64,000 nt of DNA from Streptomyces uncialis (GCF_001905345.1 NZ_LFBV01000010.1:1-64000), one strand, 5' to 3'; shown: positions 34,208 to 42,854, counted from the stretch's first letter. Numbers and translations: made by a program. Notes: generated by a model from the letters alone, not told the origin.

Positions 34208-35617
34208 GTGGTCTATGACGTATTCATCTCTTACGCGGCTGCTGACGGCGATTGGACCGGTCTGCTGGCGGAGCGGCTGAAGGCACATGGCGTGCGCGTC
34301 TTCTTCGACAGATGCAGCCTGCGGCCGGGCGACATCGTGGTGCACGAGCTCGAAGAGGCGATCCGCGCGTCCACGCACGGTATCCAGGTCGTCGGCCCGC
34401 GGACGATGACCGAACCGTGGGCGCGGCAGGAGTACGCGGCGCTCGTACAGGCGTCGGCCGGGCGCGGGCTGAGGCTGATCCCCGTGCTCTGCGGCGACGC
34501 CGACCTCCCCGCCTTCGCCGGGACACGGGTCTGGGTGGACTTCCGCGAGCTGAGCGGGCCCGCGTTCGATGCCAAGGCCGCCGAACTGGCCAATGTCCTG
34601 CGCGGCGGTGAACAGCCCCGCAAGCCCGGGGCGGACGAAGAGGTACTCGATCTCGCCCGTCCGCGGACCCGGCCGCCCACCGACTCCGCGCAGCCCGCGT
34701 TCGTCGTCTGCTACGCCCGCGCCGACGCCGCCTACGGGGAGCGGCTGGTGGACCAGCTCTCCGGTTCGGGCCTGCCCGTATGGTCCCTGGGCCATCTCAA
34801 GTGGGGCGACGACTACCTCTGGACGATCCGGCAGCGGCTCCGGCACGCCCTCGCGGTCGTCGTCCTGATGTCGCCCGAGGCCGAGGAGTCCGAGGACGTC
34901 ACCCGGGAGATCCTCGAAGGGCAGCGCCACAGCCGCGAGTTCTTCCCCGTCCTGTTACGGGGAGAGCGCAACTACCTGCTCGCCAGCAGCTGGTACCTCG
35001 ATGCCAGGAACGGCGATCTGCCCGGTCCCGAGGCGATGCGCCTGCTGCGCCGCCTCCACGACTCCCACCGCTCCGAGCGGCGGTCCCCCGCCCCGGGGAC
35101 CCCGCCGGTCCTGCCGCTCCCCGCGGCCCGGCCGGTGCCCGCCGTCCGCTCCCCCGCCCGCGGTTCGCTGGCCACGCTCGAAGCCCTGCTCGCCGAGCAC
35201 GAGACCGAGCACGCCGATCTGCTGACGACGACACTGCTCCTGGAAGCGGTCGGCAGACTCGAAGCGGGGTGGCTGCGCCGGTCCGACGGACGACGGCTGC
35301 CCGAGTCCCTGATCTCCGGGATCGACACCCTCTGGTCACGCTCCTCCGGCGGGACCTACGGCTTCGGCGCGCAGACGCGCCTCGCCCGTGCGGGCGGCGG
35401 CCGGCATTCGGACTTCATGCCCCTCTCCGTGGGATACGGCTGGCGCTCCTCGCCGGACGAGACCGTGCCCACCTACCAGCGTTTCACCAGCGCGGCCGGG
35501 AACCACGCCTTCTTCCCGACCCTGCGCAACCCCCAGAGCGAGCGGTACCGGGACTGGTACGACCAGTGGACCGAGACGGTGCTCGCCGTACATCTGCGGC
35601 TTCGCGAGAGAGGGTGA
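34208..35617 (+). CDS. TIR-TIR-GUN4 fusion protein
   Basis: A 469-residue soluble protein with three domains. TIR1 (1-132) opens with VYDVFISYAAADGDW, and its candidate catalytic Glu is Glu75 in EPWARQEYAAL. TIR2 (164-287) is AFVVCYARADAAYGERLV, then VVVLMSPEAEESEDVTREIL with Glu234. After a Pro-rich linker, residues 320-440 match the GUN4 tetrapyrrole-binding fold: LLTTTLLLEAVG, IDTLWSRSSGGTYGFGAQTR, GYGWRS, YQRF and NHAFFP. The GTG at 34208 has GGGGGAAA upstream; ATG 34187 is the alternative. Codon 250 is TTA. The SPFH gene follows 7 bp later. Function as an NAD-cleaving effector is inference. Confidence 0.85.
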   Translation: MVYDVFISYAAADGDWTGLLAERLKAHGVRVFFDRCSLRPGDIVVHELEEAIRASTHGIQVVGPRTMTEPWARQEYAALVQASAGRGLRLIPVLCGDADLPAFAGTRVWVDFRELSGPAFDAKAAELANVLRGGEQPRKPGADEEVLDLARPRTRPPTDSAQPAFVVCYARADAAYGERLVDQLSGSGLPVWSLGHLKWGDDYLWTIRQRLRHALAVVVLMSPEAEESEDVTREILEGQRHSREFFPVLLRGERNYLLASSWYLDARNGDLPGPEAMRLLRRLHDSHRSERRSPAPGTPPVLPLPAARPVPAVRSPARGSLATLEALLAEHETEHADLLTTTLLLEAVGRLEAGWLRRSDGRRLPESLISGIDTLWSRSSGGTYGFGAQTRLARAGGGRHSDFMPLSVGYGWRSSPDETVPTYQRFTSAAGNHAFFPTLRNPQSERYRDWYDQWTETVLAVHLRLRERG

Positions 35618-35624
35618 ACCTCCT

Positions 35625-37559
35625 TTGTTCCTGCTACTGGTGCTGTTGTTGATCGTGGGGTTCGTGGCGTTGAGCATCCTCATCGTCCACGGATCGGGCC
35701 GGTCGAAGCGTGAGCGAACCTCACGTTCGGCACGGCAAGCCGGCGGGATGGCCGGGTTCGGGGCGGGCATGCTGGTCTCCTGGGCCGGTCTGTGCGTGGT
35801 GCCCGCGGGCCATGTCGGCATCGTCCACAAGAGGTTCGGGAAGGCCCACCCGGATCAGCGCTTCAAGCGGATCACGCCCCACGACGCGCGCGGAGTCCAG
35901 GCCCGCACCCTGCTGCCGGGCCGGCTGTACTGGCTCACGCCCTTCGTCCACGGTGTCGAGTTCGTACCGCGCGTCCACGTCCCGGCGGGACAGATCGGAC
36001 TCGTCGTCGCCGCCGAGGGCGCCAAGCGCGACCCCGGCCGGGTCCTCGGCCGGTTCGTCGAGTGCGACAACTTCCAGGACGGCCCCGCCTTCCTCCTCGG
36101 CGGCGGCGAACAGGGCAGACAGCTCGCGATCCTCCGCGGCGACAGCTCGTACTACATCAACACCGCCCTCTTCCAGGTCGAGGTCGTACCCCGGACCTAT
36201 GTGGAACCGGGCACGGTCGGACTGATCATCGCCAAGGACGGCGCCATCCGGCCCCCGGACCGCCCGCTCGGCCGGTACGTGGAGTGCGACAACTTCCAGG
36301 ACGGCCCCGCCTTCCTCCTCGGCGGCGGCGAACAGGGCAGACAACTGGCGATCCTCACCGGCGGCACGCACTACGACATCAATCCCTACCTCTTCGAGAC
36401 GATCACCTCCAGCAACGTGGGCCGTTCCGACGGGGGCGGCTCGGACGGCCTCGGGACCGGGCAGCTGAAGGAGATCGCGATCCCCGTCGGCCATGCCGGA
36501 GTCGTGATCACTCTGGACGGCGCCGAGCCCGACCGGACGGAACGCAGGGTCGGCCCGATCGTCAAGGGCCACAGCAGCTTCCGGCTGCCCTGGATCTTCC
36601 TGGGGAGCGGAGGCTGGCGGGGTGTGCAGGAGGAGAGCCTGGGCGAGGGCTCCGTCTACGCGCTCAACCCCTGGTTCGTCCGCGTCGTCCTGATCCCGAC
36701 CCGGCTGCTCATCCTGGACTGGAGCAAGAAGGGCGGTTCCCAGGCGGACAACAACTACGACGCCGCGCTCGACCGGATCAGCGTCAACGTCCAGGGGCAC
36801 CGGCTCCAGGTCGAGCTCCGCCAGACGCTGAACATCCCGGAGGCCGCCGCTCCCCGGCTGGTCAGCGAGTTCGGCGACTCCTCGTCCTCCGGGGTGGGCG
36901 GCCTGGTCAACAACCCGGCCCCGGTGCAGCGCTTCGTCGAGCGGGTGCTCGGCGGCGCCGTGGACACGTACTTCAACGGCATCGCCGCCGAGTCCACGGT
37001 GGAGGAGTTCCTGACCGGGTACGCCGGAATCCGCACGGACCTGGGCGCACAGGTACGCAACGCCCTCGCCGCTTGGGGAGTCGAGGCGGCGAGCACCAAC
37101 CTGGGTGAGTTCGAATCCCTGGACGGCGACCTCGACAAGGCCCGCAAGCGGGTGTTCGAGGCGCAGACCCGTACCCAGGAACTGGAGGAGCAGAAGAAGA
37201 ACGCCCACCTCAAGGCGGACATCCGCCATATAGAGCTCGCGGCCGAGCGGGAACGCATGCTGCTGGACAGCGTCAAGCTGGAGCGCAAGATCGAGCTGCT
37301 GGGCCGGGACACCGTCGCCATGCAGCTCTTCCTCGCGGAGCTCAAGCACATGAAGGTGCCGCAGATCGTCAGCGGTGACGCGGAGTCCCTGCTCCAGTAC
37401 CTGCCCATGCAGCGCGCCTTGGAGCTCATCGACGGGGCGAAGCGGCACGCCGAACAGCCCGCGCTGACGCAGACCACCCCGCCCGGAGAACTCCTCGCGG
37501 ACGGCGAGCTCCTGGGGGACGGTGAGCTCATAGGGGACGGCGGCGGCGAACCGGAGTAG
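35625..37559 (+). CDS. SPFH-domain membrane protein with four N-terminal repeats
   Basis: A 644-residue protein with a TTG start 7 bp after the TIR gene and AGAGAGGG upstream. Two hydrophobic segments (2-21 and 43-60) anchor it. Four repeats follow at 60-119, 120-193, 194-287 and 288-357, each opening like PAGHVGIV, EPGTVGLII or PVGHAGVVI. The second and third share FQDGPAFLLGGGEQGRQ, nearly identical in DNA. Then come an SPFH core (about 358-500) and a charged coiled coil (500-565). SPFH proteins build rings and membrane microdomains, so this may scaffold the TIR partners. Confidence 0.85.
   Translation: MFLLLVLLLIVGFVALSILIVHGSGRSKRERTSRSARQAGGMAGFGAGMLVSWAGLCVVPAGHVGIVHKRFGKAHPDQRFKRITPHDARGVQARTLLPGRLYWLTPFVHGVEFVPRVHVPAGQIGLVVAAEGAKRDPGRVLGRFVECDNFQDGPAFLLGGGEQGRQLAILRGDSSYYINTALFQVEVVPRTYVEPGTVGLIIAKDGAIRPPDRPLGRYVECDNFQDGPAFLLGGGEQGRQLAILTGGTHYDINPYLFETITSSNVGRSDGGGSDGLGTGQLKEIAIPVGHAGVVITLDGAEPDRTERRVGPIVKGHSSFRLPWIFLGSGGWRGVQEESLGEGSVYALNPWFVRVVLIPTRLLILDWSKKGGSQADNNYDAALDRISVNVQGHRLQVELRQTLNIPEAAAPRLVSEFGDSSSSGVGGLVNNPAPVQRFVERVLGGAVDTYFNGIAAESTVEEFLTGYAGIRTDLGAQVRNALAAWGVEAASTNLGEFESLDGDLDKARKRVFEAQTRTQELEEQKKNAHLKADIRHIELAAERERMLLDSVKLERKIELLGRDTVAMQLFLAELKHMKVPQIVSGDAESLLQYLPMQRALELIDGAKRHAEQPALTQTTPPGELLADGELLGDGELIGDGGGEPE
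36060..36343 (+). repeat. recent internal duplication in the SPFH gene
   Basis: 36060-36121 and 36282-36343 are 62 bp of identical sequence, 222 bp (74 codons) apart, encoding the same stretch in repeats 2 and 3 of the SPFH protein. The identity includes synonymous positions and suggests recent duplication or gene conversion. Confidence 0.85.
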
Positions 37560-37636
37560 GGCCCATGCCACGCCGGACGGCCGCCCCGCCGTCCGGCTGC
37601 CCGGCTGGGGGCTCTCGGCCGACCGGTTGAGCCGCG

Positions 37637-38224
37637 TCAGCGGCCGTGCAGGACCCGAGCGATCTCGTCGACGCGTCGCTCGTACACACCGTCGTGCCCG
37701 GAACGGTCGTCCAGGCCGCGGAAGTCGGCGAAGTACCGGGTGGCGGCGAACTCCGGCAACTCCACGTCCCCCACCACGACGGGGATGAACAGCCGACCGG
37801 ACTCGATCGAGGACTGCATCAAGGCGGCGTACTCCTGCCGGACCCACCCGCTGCTCATCGAAGCCGCGCTGAACACGAGCAGCCCGTGCGCCGCCTCACG
37901 GATCGCGGCCTCGACCGTGTGCACGCGGATCTCCCCCGGCCTGCTCACGACCTCGTCGTACGCGACGTTCAGCCCCGCCTCACGGAGCCGCGCCGCGAAC
38001 GCGCGCACCCAGTCGGCGTCTTCACGGCCGTACGAGACGAACACGTCGTAGCGCGGGCCGCCTTCGGCGGACGGCACCGGTTCGGGCGGTGCGATCGACG
38101 GTACGGGGCGGCGCCGACGCCTCGACAGCTGGTGGCGGACCGCCACATAGGCGAAGTAGGCGCTGACGACACCGGCGACCGCGCCGACCGCGCTCAGGAA
38201 CAAGCCTGTCGTGTCCACGAGCAT
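37637..38224 (-). CDS. membrane-anchored TIR-domain protein
   Basis: A 195-residue protein with one N-terminal membrane segment (residues 7-29, LFLSAVGAVAGVVSAYFAYV), a basic linker (RRRRR) and a TIR domain (58-180): RYDVFVSYGREDADWVRAFA, then SSGWVRQEYAALMQ with the candidate catalytic Glu131. It is closer to TIR1 of the fusion than to TIR2. The ATG at 38224 is chosen because it opens the membrane segment. It converges on the SPFH gene with 77 bp between stops. Membrane placement fits partnership with the SPFH scaffold. Confidence 0.87.
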   Translation of the reverse strand: MLVDTTGLFLSAVGAVAGVVSAYFAYVAVRHQLSRRRRRPVPSIAPPEPVPSAEGGPRYDVFVSYGREDADWVRAFAARLREAGLNVAYDEVVSRPGEIRVHTVEAAIREAAHGLLVFSAASMSSGWVRQEYAALMQSSIESGRLFIPVVVGDVELPEFAATRYFADFRGLDDRSGHDGVYERRVDEIARVLHGR

Positions 38225-38304
38225 CAGGTTAGTGTCCCGGGCCCGTGGTCCGGCGGGAGATCCCGTACGAGTTCTCCTTGCGGCCAGGAGCCCGTCCGGC
38301 AGCG

Positions 38305-38862
38305 TCAGCCGGACAGGCCCCGCCGGAGCGCGGCGAGCACTCGCGCCCGCAGCGTCCCGTCGCTGATCGTGCCGACCCCGCGCCACGCGTACCCGCTCAC
38401 CTCTTCCTCCTGAAGCGTCACCTCCTGGTCGCCCTCCAGCCGGAAGAGATAGCGGAAGTCGAAGTGCTGGTGTGCGGGCTCGCCCTTGCTTTGATTCGCG
38501 GGGATCGGGTGGACGTCGATGTGGATCGGTACCGCGCGGACCGGGGAGACGCTGAGGGCGAGACCGGTCTCCTCAGCCAGCTCGCGGAGCGCGGCGCCCA
38601 GCAGGCCGGTGTCCTCGGGCTCAAGGTGTCCGCCCGGGGTGAGCCACTTCCCGAGTGCCACGTGCCGGATGAAAAGGGCCCGCCCCGCACCGTCGACGAC
38701 CACGGCCCCCGCGGTGGCGTGTCCCCGGAACTCCTTCCGGCTGGTCACGTCCGCCCCTTGGTCGATCAGCTCATGGACGATCGCCAGGGCGGCCTTCTCC
38801 TCCGGGTGCGCGTCGGTGTACTCGGCGAGAGTGGTACGGATGTGGTCTGCCGTGATGGGCAT
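38305..38862 (-). CDS. Nudix hydrolase
   Basis: A 185-residue Nudix hydrolase. The Nudix box is complete: GGHLEPEDTGLLGAALREL followed by AEETGL. An N-terminal helical extension of about 45 residues precedes the fold. Such enzymes cleave nucleoside diphosphates linked to another group. The start MPITADH at 38862 has only a weak ribosome site. The stop of the DUF6879 gene at 38867 is 4 bp upstream, so both genes are probably one transcript. Relation to the TIR locus is not evident, though Nudix enzymes can act on ADP-ribose products. Confidence 0.88.
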   Translation of the reverse strand: MPITADHIRTTLAEYTDAHPEEKAALAIVHELIDQGADVTSRKEFRGHATAGAVVVDGAGRALFIRHVALGKWLTPGGHLEPEDTGLLGAALRELAEETGLALSVSPVRAVPIHIDVHPIPANQSKGEPAHQHFDFRYLFRLEGDQEVTLQEEEVSGYAWRGVGTISDGTLRARVLAALRRGLSG

Positions 38863-38866
38863 GCGA

Positions 38867-39394
38867 TCACCTGTTGTAGTAGTGGAGCCAGGTAGCCGCG
38901 ATGGCTTCCCGGTCGGCGGTGGGCACCCCGTGCAGGCCGGCGTCCAACCCCCGGCGCGCCAGCATGGACGCGCCCGCGAGGATCTCGGCCTGGACGAGGA
39001 AGATGAACGGTCCAACGCTCGCGCCATGCAGAAAGTTGACGGCCTCGCCCCCGTTCAGCAGATAGAAGTAGCGCCCGGTCGTGCTGTAGCGGCTCACATG
39101 CTCACCGGCGCTGTCGCGGGTGCAGCCGGAGGGCAGGCCGCTCAATTCCAGTTCGGGCGGCTCGTCCAGGACACGGACCCGCTCGGACCTCTTGCCGAGC
39201 GCGGTCTGCTCGCGACGCTCCACGCACCATGGGTCATCGAGGTCCCGGTCCACGGCCTCGCCCCGGCTGAACCGCTGGTAGGTGTCCTGGGTCTCGTCCC
39301 ACGCGTACCGGCGGCGGCTCTCCAAGCGCCACGCGCTGTGCTTGAGCGTGCTGAACATGCCGTCGAACTCGTCGAAAGTGATGAACCGGGGCAC
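38867..39394 (-). CDS. DUF6879 family protein
   Basis: A 175-residue protein of the actinobacterial DUF6879 family. The typical opening is FDGMFSTLKHSAWRLESRRR, followed by YQRFSRGEAV, WCVERREQTALGKRSERVRV and the C-terminal segment RYFYLLNGGEAVNFLHG. Members often lie next to XRE regulators, as here (39566-40750). Function unknown. The GTG at 39394 has AAGGA upstream and gives the family N-terminus. It is followed directly by the Nudix gene. Confidence 0.75.
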   Translation of the reverse strand: MPRFITFDEFDGMFSTLKHSAWRLESRRRYAWDETQDTYQRFSRGEAVDRDLDDPWCVERREQTALGKRSERVRVLDEPPELELSGLPSGCTRDSAGEHVSRYSTTGRYFYLLNGGEAVNFLHGASVGPFIFLVQAEILAGASMLARRGLDAGLHGVPTADREAIAATWLHYYNR

Positions 39395-39565
39395 GTACGA
39401 GTTCCTTCGGGCCGAAGGTCGCGAGCAGCTCACGCGGCACGGCGACCGCTCCTTCGTCCACGGTGAGGTCGTCTAGCTGGCCCAGCTCGGATTCGTCGGT
39501 AAGGGAGTCCGCCCTTCGCGCCGACGGCCGGCCTGCGCGGATGCGGTCGGAGCCTCAGGAGTGGA

Positions 39566-40750
39566 TCAGTTGTGGAGACCCGTCCTCCTGGCCATGACCA
39601 TCAGCTTCGGACGCGCCCTCTGATGGAGCACGAAGAGCACCCGGATCACCTCGCGGGCCATCGGGTGCACCTCGGTCATCTGCGGGGCGACCAGGAATGC
39701 CCTTTCCAGCGCTTCCTCGGTTCCGGCGTAGTCCTTCGTGTCGAGCCGGGCCCGGGCGATGTCGATGAACATGCGTCCCAGGCGGTTCGGGGTCAGTGTC
39801 GCGGGCGGACGGTCCAGCAAGGGGCCCGCCATGTCCACCGCCTGGTTCGGCTTCCCCAGTTCGATGTGCGCGGCGAGCTCGTACAAGGCGGTGTTCTCCG
39901 GGCCGAAGGTCAGGTTGTGCCACAGCACGTCGTCCGGGATGCCCTCGGCGTGCCGCTTGGCCCGCTGGAGATGCGCCGCGGTGGCCTGCTTGTCCTTGTA
40001 CCGGGAGGCCAGGACGATCCCCCGAAGGTGCAGGGAGCCCAGGGAGACCGCCCGGGCGGGTGAACTGCCTCCCGACGCGTTCTCGTACGCGACGACGGCC
40101 CTGTCCACTATGGCCAAGCCGTCGTCGTACTGTCCGGCCGACTGGTAGGTACCCGCCTCGTTCCACGCGGCGGCCACCTCGGCCTCCGGGTTCCATGTCT
40201 GCCGCGCCGCCCACGTCTGGCGGGACACGATCATGTCCGCGAGGTCGGGCCGCGCCAGCCGGTGCGCCGCCGCGTAGGCGCAGCCGTAGACGTCGACGAC
40301 CTGGGTCCAGGCCCCGGCCTCCCCGGCGGCGGAGGACAACGCGGTCGCGGTGACCTGGCCCAGGAGCTTCGGGAGCATCCCGAGGAGTGCGAGGTAGTTC
40401 GTCTCCGCCCGCAGCTCCATGGCCCGCGCCACATCCGCCGCCAACCGCGCCGGGGCGGGCACGTCCTCCTTCGGAAGGGTGTACCTCCGCACCGCGCCGC
40501 GGAGGTCATGGAGAAGGTCGGCCTGCTCGGACACGCCCAGGAACGGCTGTCCGTAGATGCGTTGGGTGGGGACGTGTATCGCCTTGGCCAGGGCCGCCGC
40601 CACGGGAGGCGTCACCGGCCGTGTGCCCACCTCGATCTTGCTGAGGTAGGACACGGAGATACCGGCGAGCCGGGCCAGCCTGGCCTGGCCGAGGCCACGC
40701 GCCTTGCGCAGGACGGCGATGTTCTCGCCGGGTGCGGGGGTGCTCTCCAT
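39566..40750 (-). CDS. XRE-type regulator with TPR-like C-terminal domain
   Basis: A 394-residue regulator. The N-terminal helix-turn-helix is ENIAVLRKARGLGQARLARL, then AGISVSYLSKIEVGTRPVTP. The rest is helical, with TPR-like repeats around AAWNEAGTYQSAGQYDDGLA and LYELAAHIELGKPNQAVDMA. This two-part design is common in Streptomyces and the C-terminal part may bind a peptide or protein. It lies upstream of the DUF6879 and Nudix genes on the same strand, with 171 bp between it and them. The ATG at 40750 opens the domain. Confidence 0.85.
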   Translation of the reverse strand: MESTPAPGENIAVLRKARGLGQARLARLAGISVSYLSKIEVGTRPVTPPVAAALAKAIHVPTQRIYGQPFLGVSEQADLLHDLRGAVRRYTLPKEDVPAPARLAADVARAMELRAETNYLALLGMLPKLLGQVTATALSSAAGEAGAWTQVVDVYGCAYAAAHRLARPDLADMIVSRQTWAARQTWNPEAEVAAAWNEAGTYQSAGQYDDGLAIVDRAVVAYENASGGSSPARAVSLGSLHLRGIVLASRYKDKQATAAHLQRAKRHAEGIPDDVLWHNLTFGPENTALYELAAHIELGKPNQAVDMAGPLLDRPPATLTPNRLGRMFIDIARARLDTKDYAGTEEALERAFLVAPQMTEVHPMAREVIRVLFVLHQRARPKLMVMARRTGLHN

Positions 40751-40951
40751 GCACCTACTGTTCCATGTCGTTCCGTGGCTGGGCCATCAACTCACCTGCA
40801 TGCAAAGGATGTTGCACCTTCCTGCGTCGGAATCCCTTCACCGGCCATGACGGCTCCGCCACCGCATCCGCCCCAGCCCGCAGCGCACGCGGCCTCCGTA
40901 TCGGTTCCCGATGAGCGGGGGCGGCGGAGGTAGACCTCGCGAGAAGCGCCC

Positions 40952-42154
40952 TCACCGCAGGGCCTCGTCGGTGCGGGCGGTCCGGATCGTGAGGGCGGCG
41001 AGCAGGGCGCAGGCGCCGCCGAGCCACAGCACGCTCCGGAGGGTGAGTGTCTCGACGATGACGCCGCCCGCGAGGGCGCCGAGCCCGATGGACAGGTTGA
41101 ACACCGCCACCCACAGCGAGGACGCCGCTTCGACGGCCTGCGGGGCGGATTTGATCATCCAGGTCTGGAGGCCGACGGACACGCCGCCGTACGACAGACC
41201 CCAGACGGCCAGCAGCACGGCGCCGCCGACCACGGTCCGGCCCAGCAGCAGGAACAGCGGCATCGCGACCGCCAGGGCCACCGAAGTCATCAGCACGCTC
41301 CGGTACACCCGGCGCGAGAGCGCCGCACCGGCGGCGAAGTTGCCGATCATCCCGGCCGCGCCGAACCCGAACAGCAGCGGACCGACGTAGCTCTCGTCGA
41401 TCCCCGACAGCCGCTGCAACACCGGGCTCACGAACGTATAGGCGGCGAAGTGCCCGAACACGATGAGCGCCGTCGCGATGATGCCGACGCGCACGCCGGG
41501 GTTGCGGAACTGCGCCAGCAGCAGCTTGGGCCCGATGGCCTGGGAGGCGGTCAGCCCCGGCAGCACCGCCAACAGGGCGACCAGCGTGACGAGCGCCAGG
41601 ACGCTCAGCGAGGAGAACGCGACGCGCCAGCCCGCGAGGTCACCGGCCAGGGTGCCGAGCGGGACACCGAACACGTTCGCGGCTCCGACGCCGCCGAAGA
41701 TGACCGCGGTGGCTCGCGGCACGTCCGCGGGGGTGACGAGCCGGACTGCGAGACCACCGGCGACCGCCCAGAAGCCGCCGATCGCCACACCGACCAGCAC
41801 CCGTGAGCCCACCAGCACGGCGAAGTTCGGCGCCAGGGCGGTGACCAGGTTGGACACGGTCATCAGGGTCATCAGTCCGAGCAGCAGAAGGCGCCGGTCC
41901 ATCGGCCCGACGAGCATCGGGACGAGCGGGGCCGATAACGCGGCGACGATGCTGGGCACCGTCACCATCAGCCCCGCCGTCCCCTCCGAGACGGACAGCG
42001 CGGACCCCACGGAGGTCAGCAGGCCGATCGGGAGTTGTTCGGCGGTCACCAGCAGGAAGGTGCCCAGAGCCACCACGGAGACCGCCGTCCAGCGGCTTCT
42101 CCCCGGGATCTCCGGTCCCTGCGTCCGGGCGGGGGTCTGTTCTGCGGTCGTCAA
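40952..42154 (-). CDS. DHA1-family MFS exporter, TetR-regulated
   Basis: A 400-residue exporter with twelve predicted helices, paralogous to that at 32703-33986. Motifs include LLVTAEQLPIGLLTSVGSAL and FGHFAAYTFVSPVL. The frame is open to 42250, but the TTG at 42154 is preferred because GGAGGAG sits six bases upstream and it leaves the 14-bp inverted-repeat operator outside the gene. The ATG at 42193 is the alternative. It is divergent from the TetR gene, so it is probably the target of that repressor. Confidence 0.87.
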   Translation of the reverse strand: MTTAEQTPARTQGPEIPGRSRWTAVSVVALGTFLLVTAEQLPIGLLTSVGSALSVSEGTAGLMVTVPSIVAALSAPLVPMLVGPMDRRLLLLGLMTLMTVSNLVTALAPNFAVLVGSRVLVGVAIGGFWAVAGGLAVRLVTPADVPRATAVIFGGVGAANVFGVPLGTLAGDLAGWRVAFSSLSVLALVTLVALLAVLPGLTASQAIGPKLLLAQFRNPGVRVGIIATALIVFGHFAAYTFVSPVLQRLSGIDESYVGPLLFGFGAAGMIGNFAAGAALSRRVYRSVLMTSVALAVAMPLFLLLGRTVVGGAVLLAVWGLSYGGVSVGLQTWMIKSAPQAVEAASSLWVAVFNLSIGLGALAGGVIVETLTLRSVLWLGGACALLAALTIRTARTDEALR

Positions 42155-42180
42155 CGGAGCCTCCTCCAACGATTCGGGAA

Positions 42181-42222
42181 CGATCGCTCCCATATCGGGG
42201 GACGGTAGTATGGGAGCGATCG
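42181..42222. promoter_or_regulatory. 14-bp inverted-repeat operator
   Basis: CGATCGCTCCCATA (42181-42194) and TATGGGAGCGATCG (42209-42222) are perfect inverse copies with a 14-bp spacer. They lie between the MFS exporter and the TetR gene, 27 bp before the TetR ATG, and probably bind TetR. Confidence 0.8.
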
Positions 42223-42248
42223 CTTCGCAAGCCGGGGAAGGTGAACAC

Positions 42249-42854
42249 ATGGCGCGGCCAAGGCAGTTCGACGAGAAGGACGCGGTCGCCTCGGCGACCG
42301 AGCTGTTCTGGCGGCGCGGCTATCACGCCACCTCGGTGCGCGACCTGGGCGACAAGCTCAGGCTCACGCCCAGCAGCCTGTACCGGACGTTCACCGACAA
42401 GCACACGCTGTTCCTCCGCGCGCTCGACCACTACCGGGCCACCGAGTCGGCCGAGGCACGGCAGCGGCTGGACGTGTCGGACCGCCCGGTCCGGGACGTG
42501 CTGCGGGAGTGGATGCGGTGGCTGGTCACCTGCCCGCCCGACGGCGAGTCCGGCCACGGCTGCTTCGTGGTCAACACCGCCACCGAGCTGGGCACCACCG
42601 ACGAGACCGTCCGCCGGCGGACCGAGGCGGCGTTCGAGGTCACCCGACAGGCCCTGCGCTCGGCACTGGCCGAAGGCCGCGACCGTGGCGAAGTGTCCGA
42701 CGACCTCGACATCGACGACGCCGTGGAACTGCTGTTCACCACGGTGCTCGGCCTCCAGGTACGGGAACGCGCCGGTCACGACCTCAAGCGCCTTACCGCC
42801 GCGATCGATCTCGCCGTCCGGAGCCTGGGCCCGACACCCACGGAAGCCGCCTGA
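42249..42854 (+). CDS. TetR family regulator
   Basis: A 201-residue TetR-type repressor. The N-terminal helix-turn-helix is ATELFWRRGYHATSVRDLGD, then KLRLTPSSLYRTFTDKHTLF. The C-terminal helical domain has SGHGCFVVNTATELG, which is the pattern of the TetR_C group with a Cys near the ligand pocket. GGGAAGG precedes the ATG. With the operator and the divergent exporter it forms a drug-efflux switch; the inducer is unknown. Confidence 0.9.
   Translation: MARPRQFDEKDAVASATELFWRRGYHATSVRDLGDKLRLTPSSLYRTFTDKHTLFLRALDHYRATESAEARQRLDVSDRPVRDVLREWMRWLVTCPPDGESGHGCFVVNTATELGTTDETVRRRTEAAFEVTRQALRSALAEGRDRGEVSDDLDIDDAVELLFTTVLGLQVRERAGHDLKRLTAAIDLAVRSLGPTPTEAA

Noticed and set aside
35721..37847. Long minus-strand open frame opposite the SPFH gene
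   Set aside because: It mirrors the coding strand's codon bias and has no recognisable domain; treated as a shadow.
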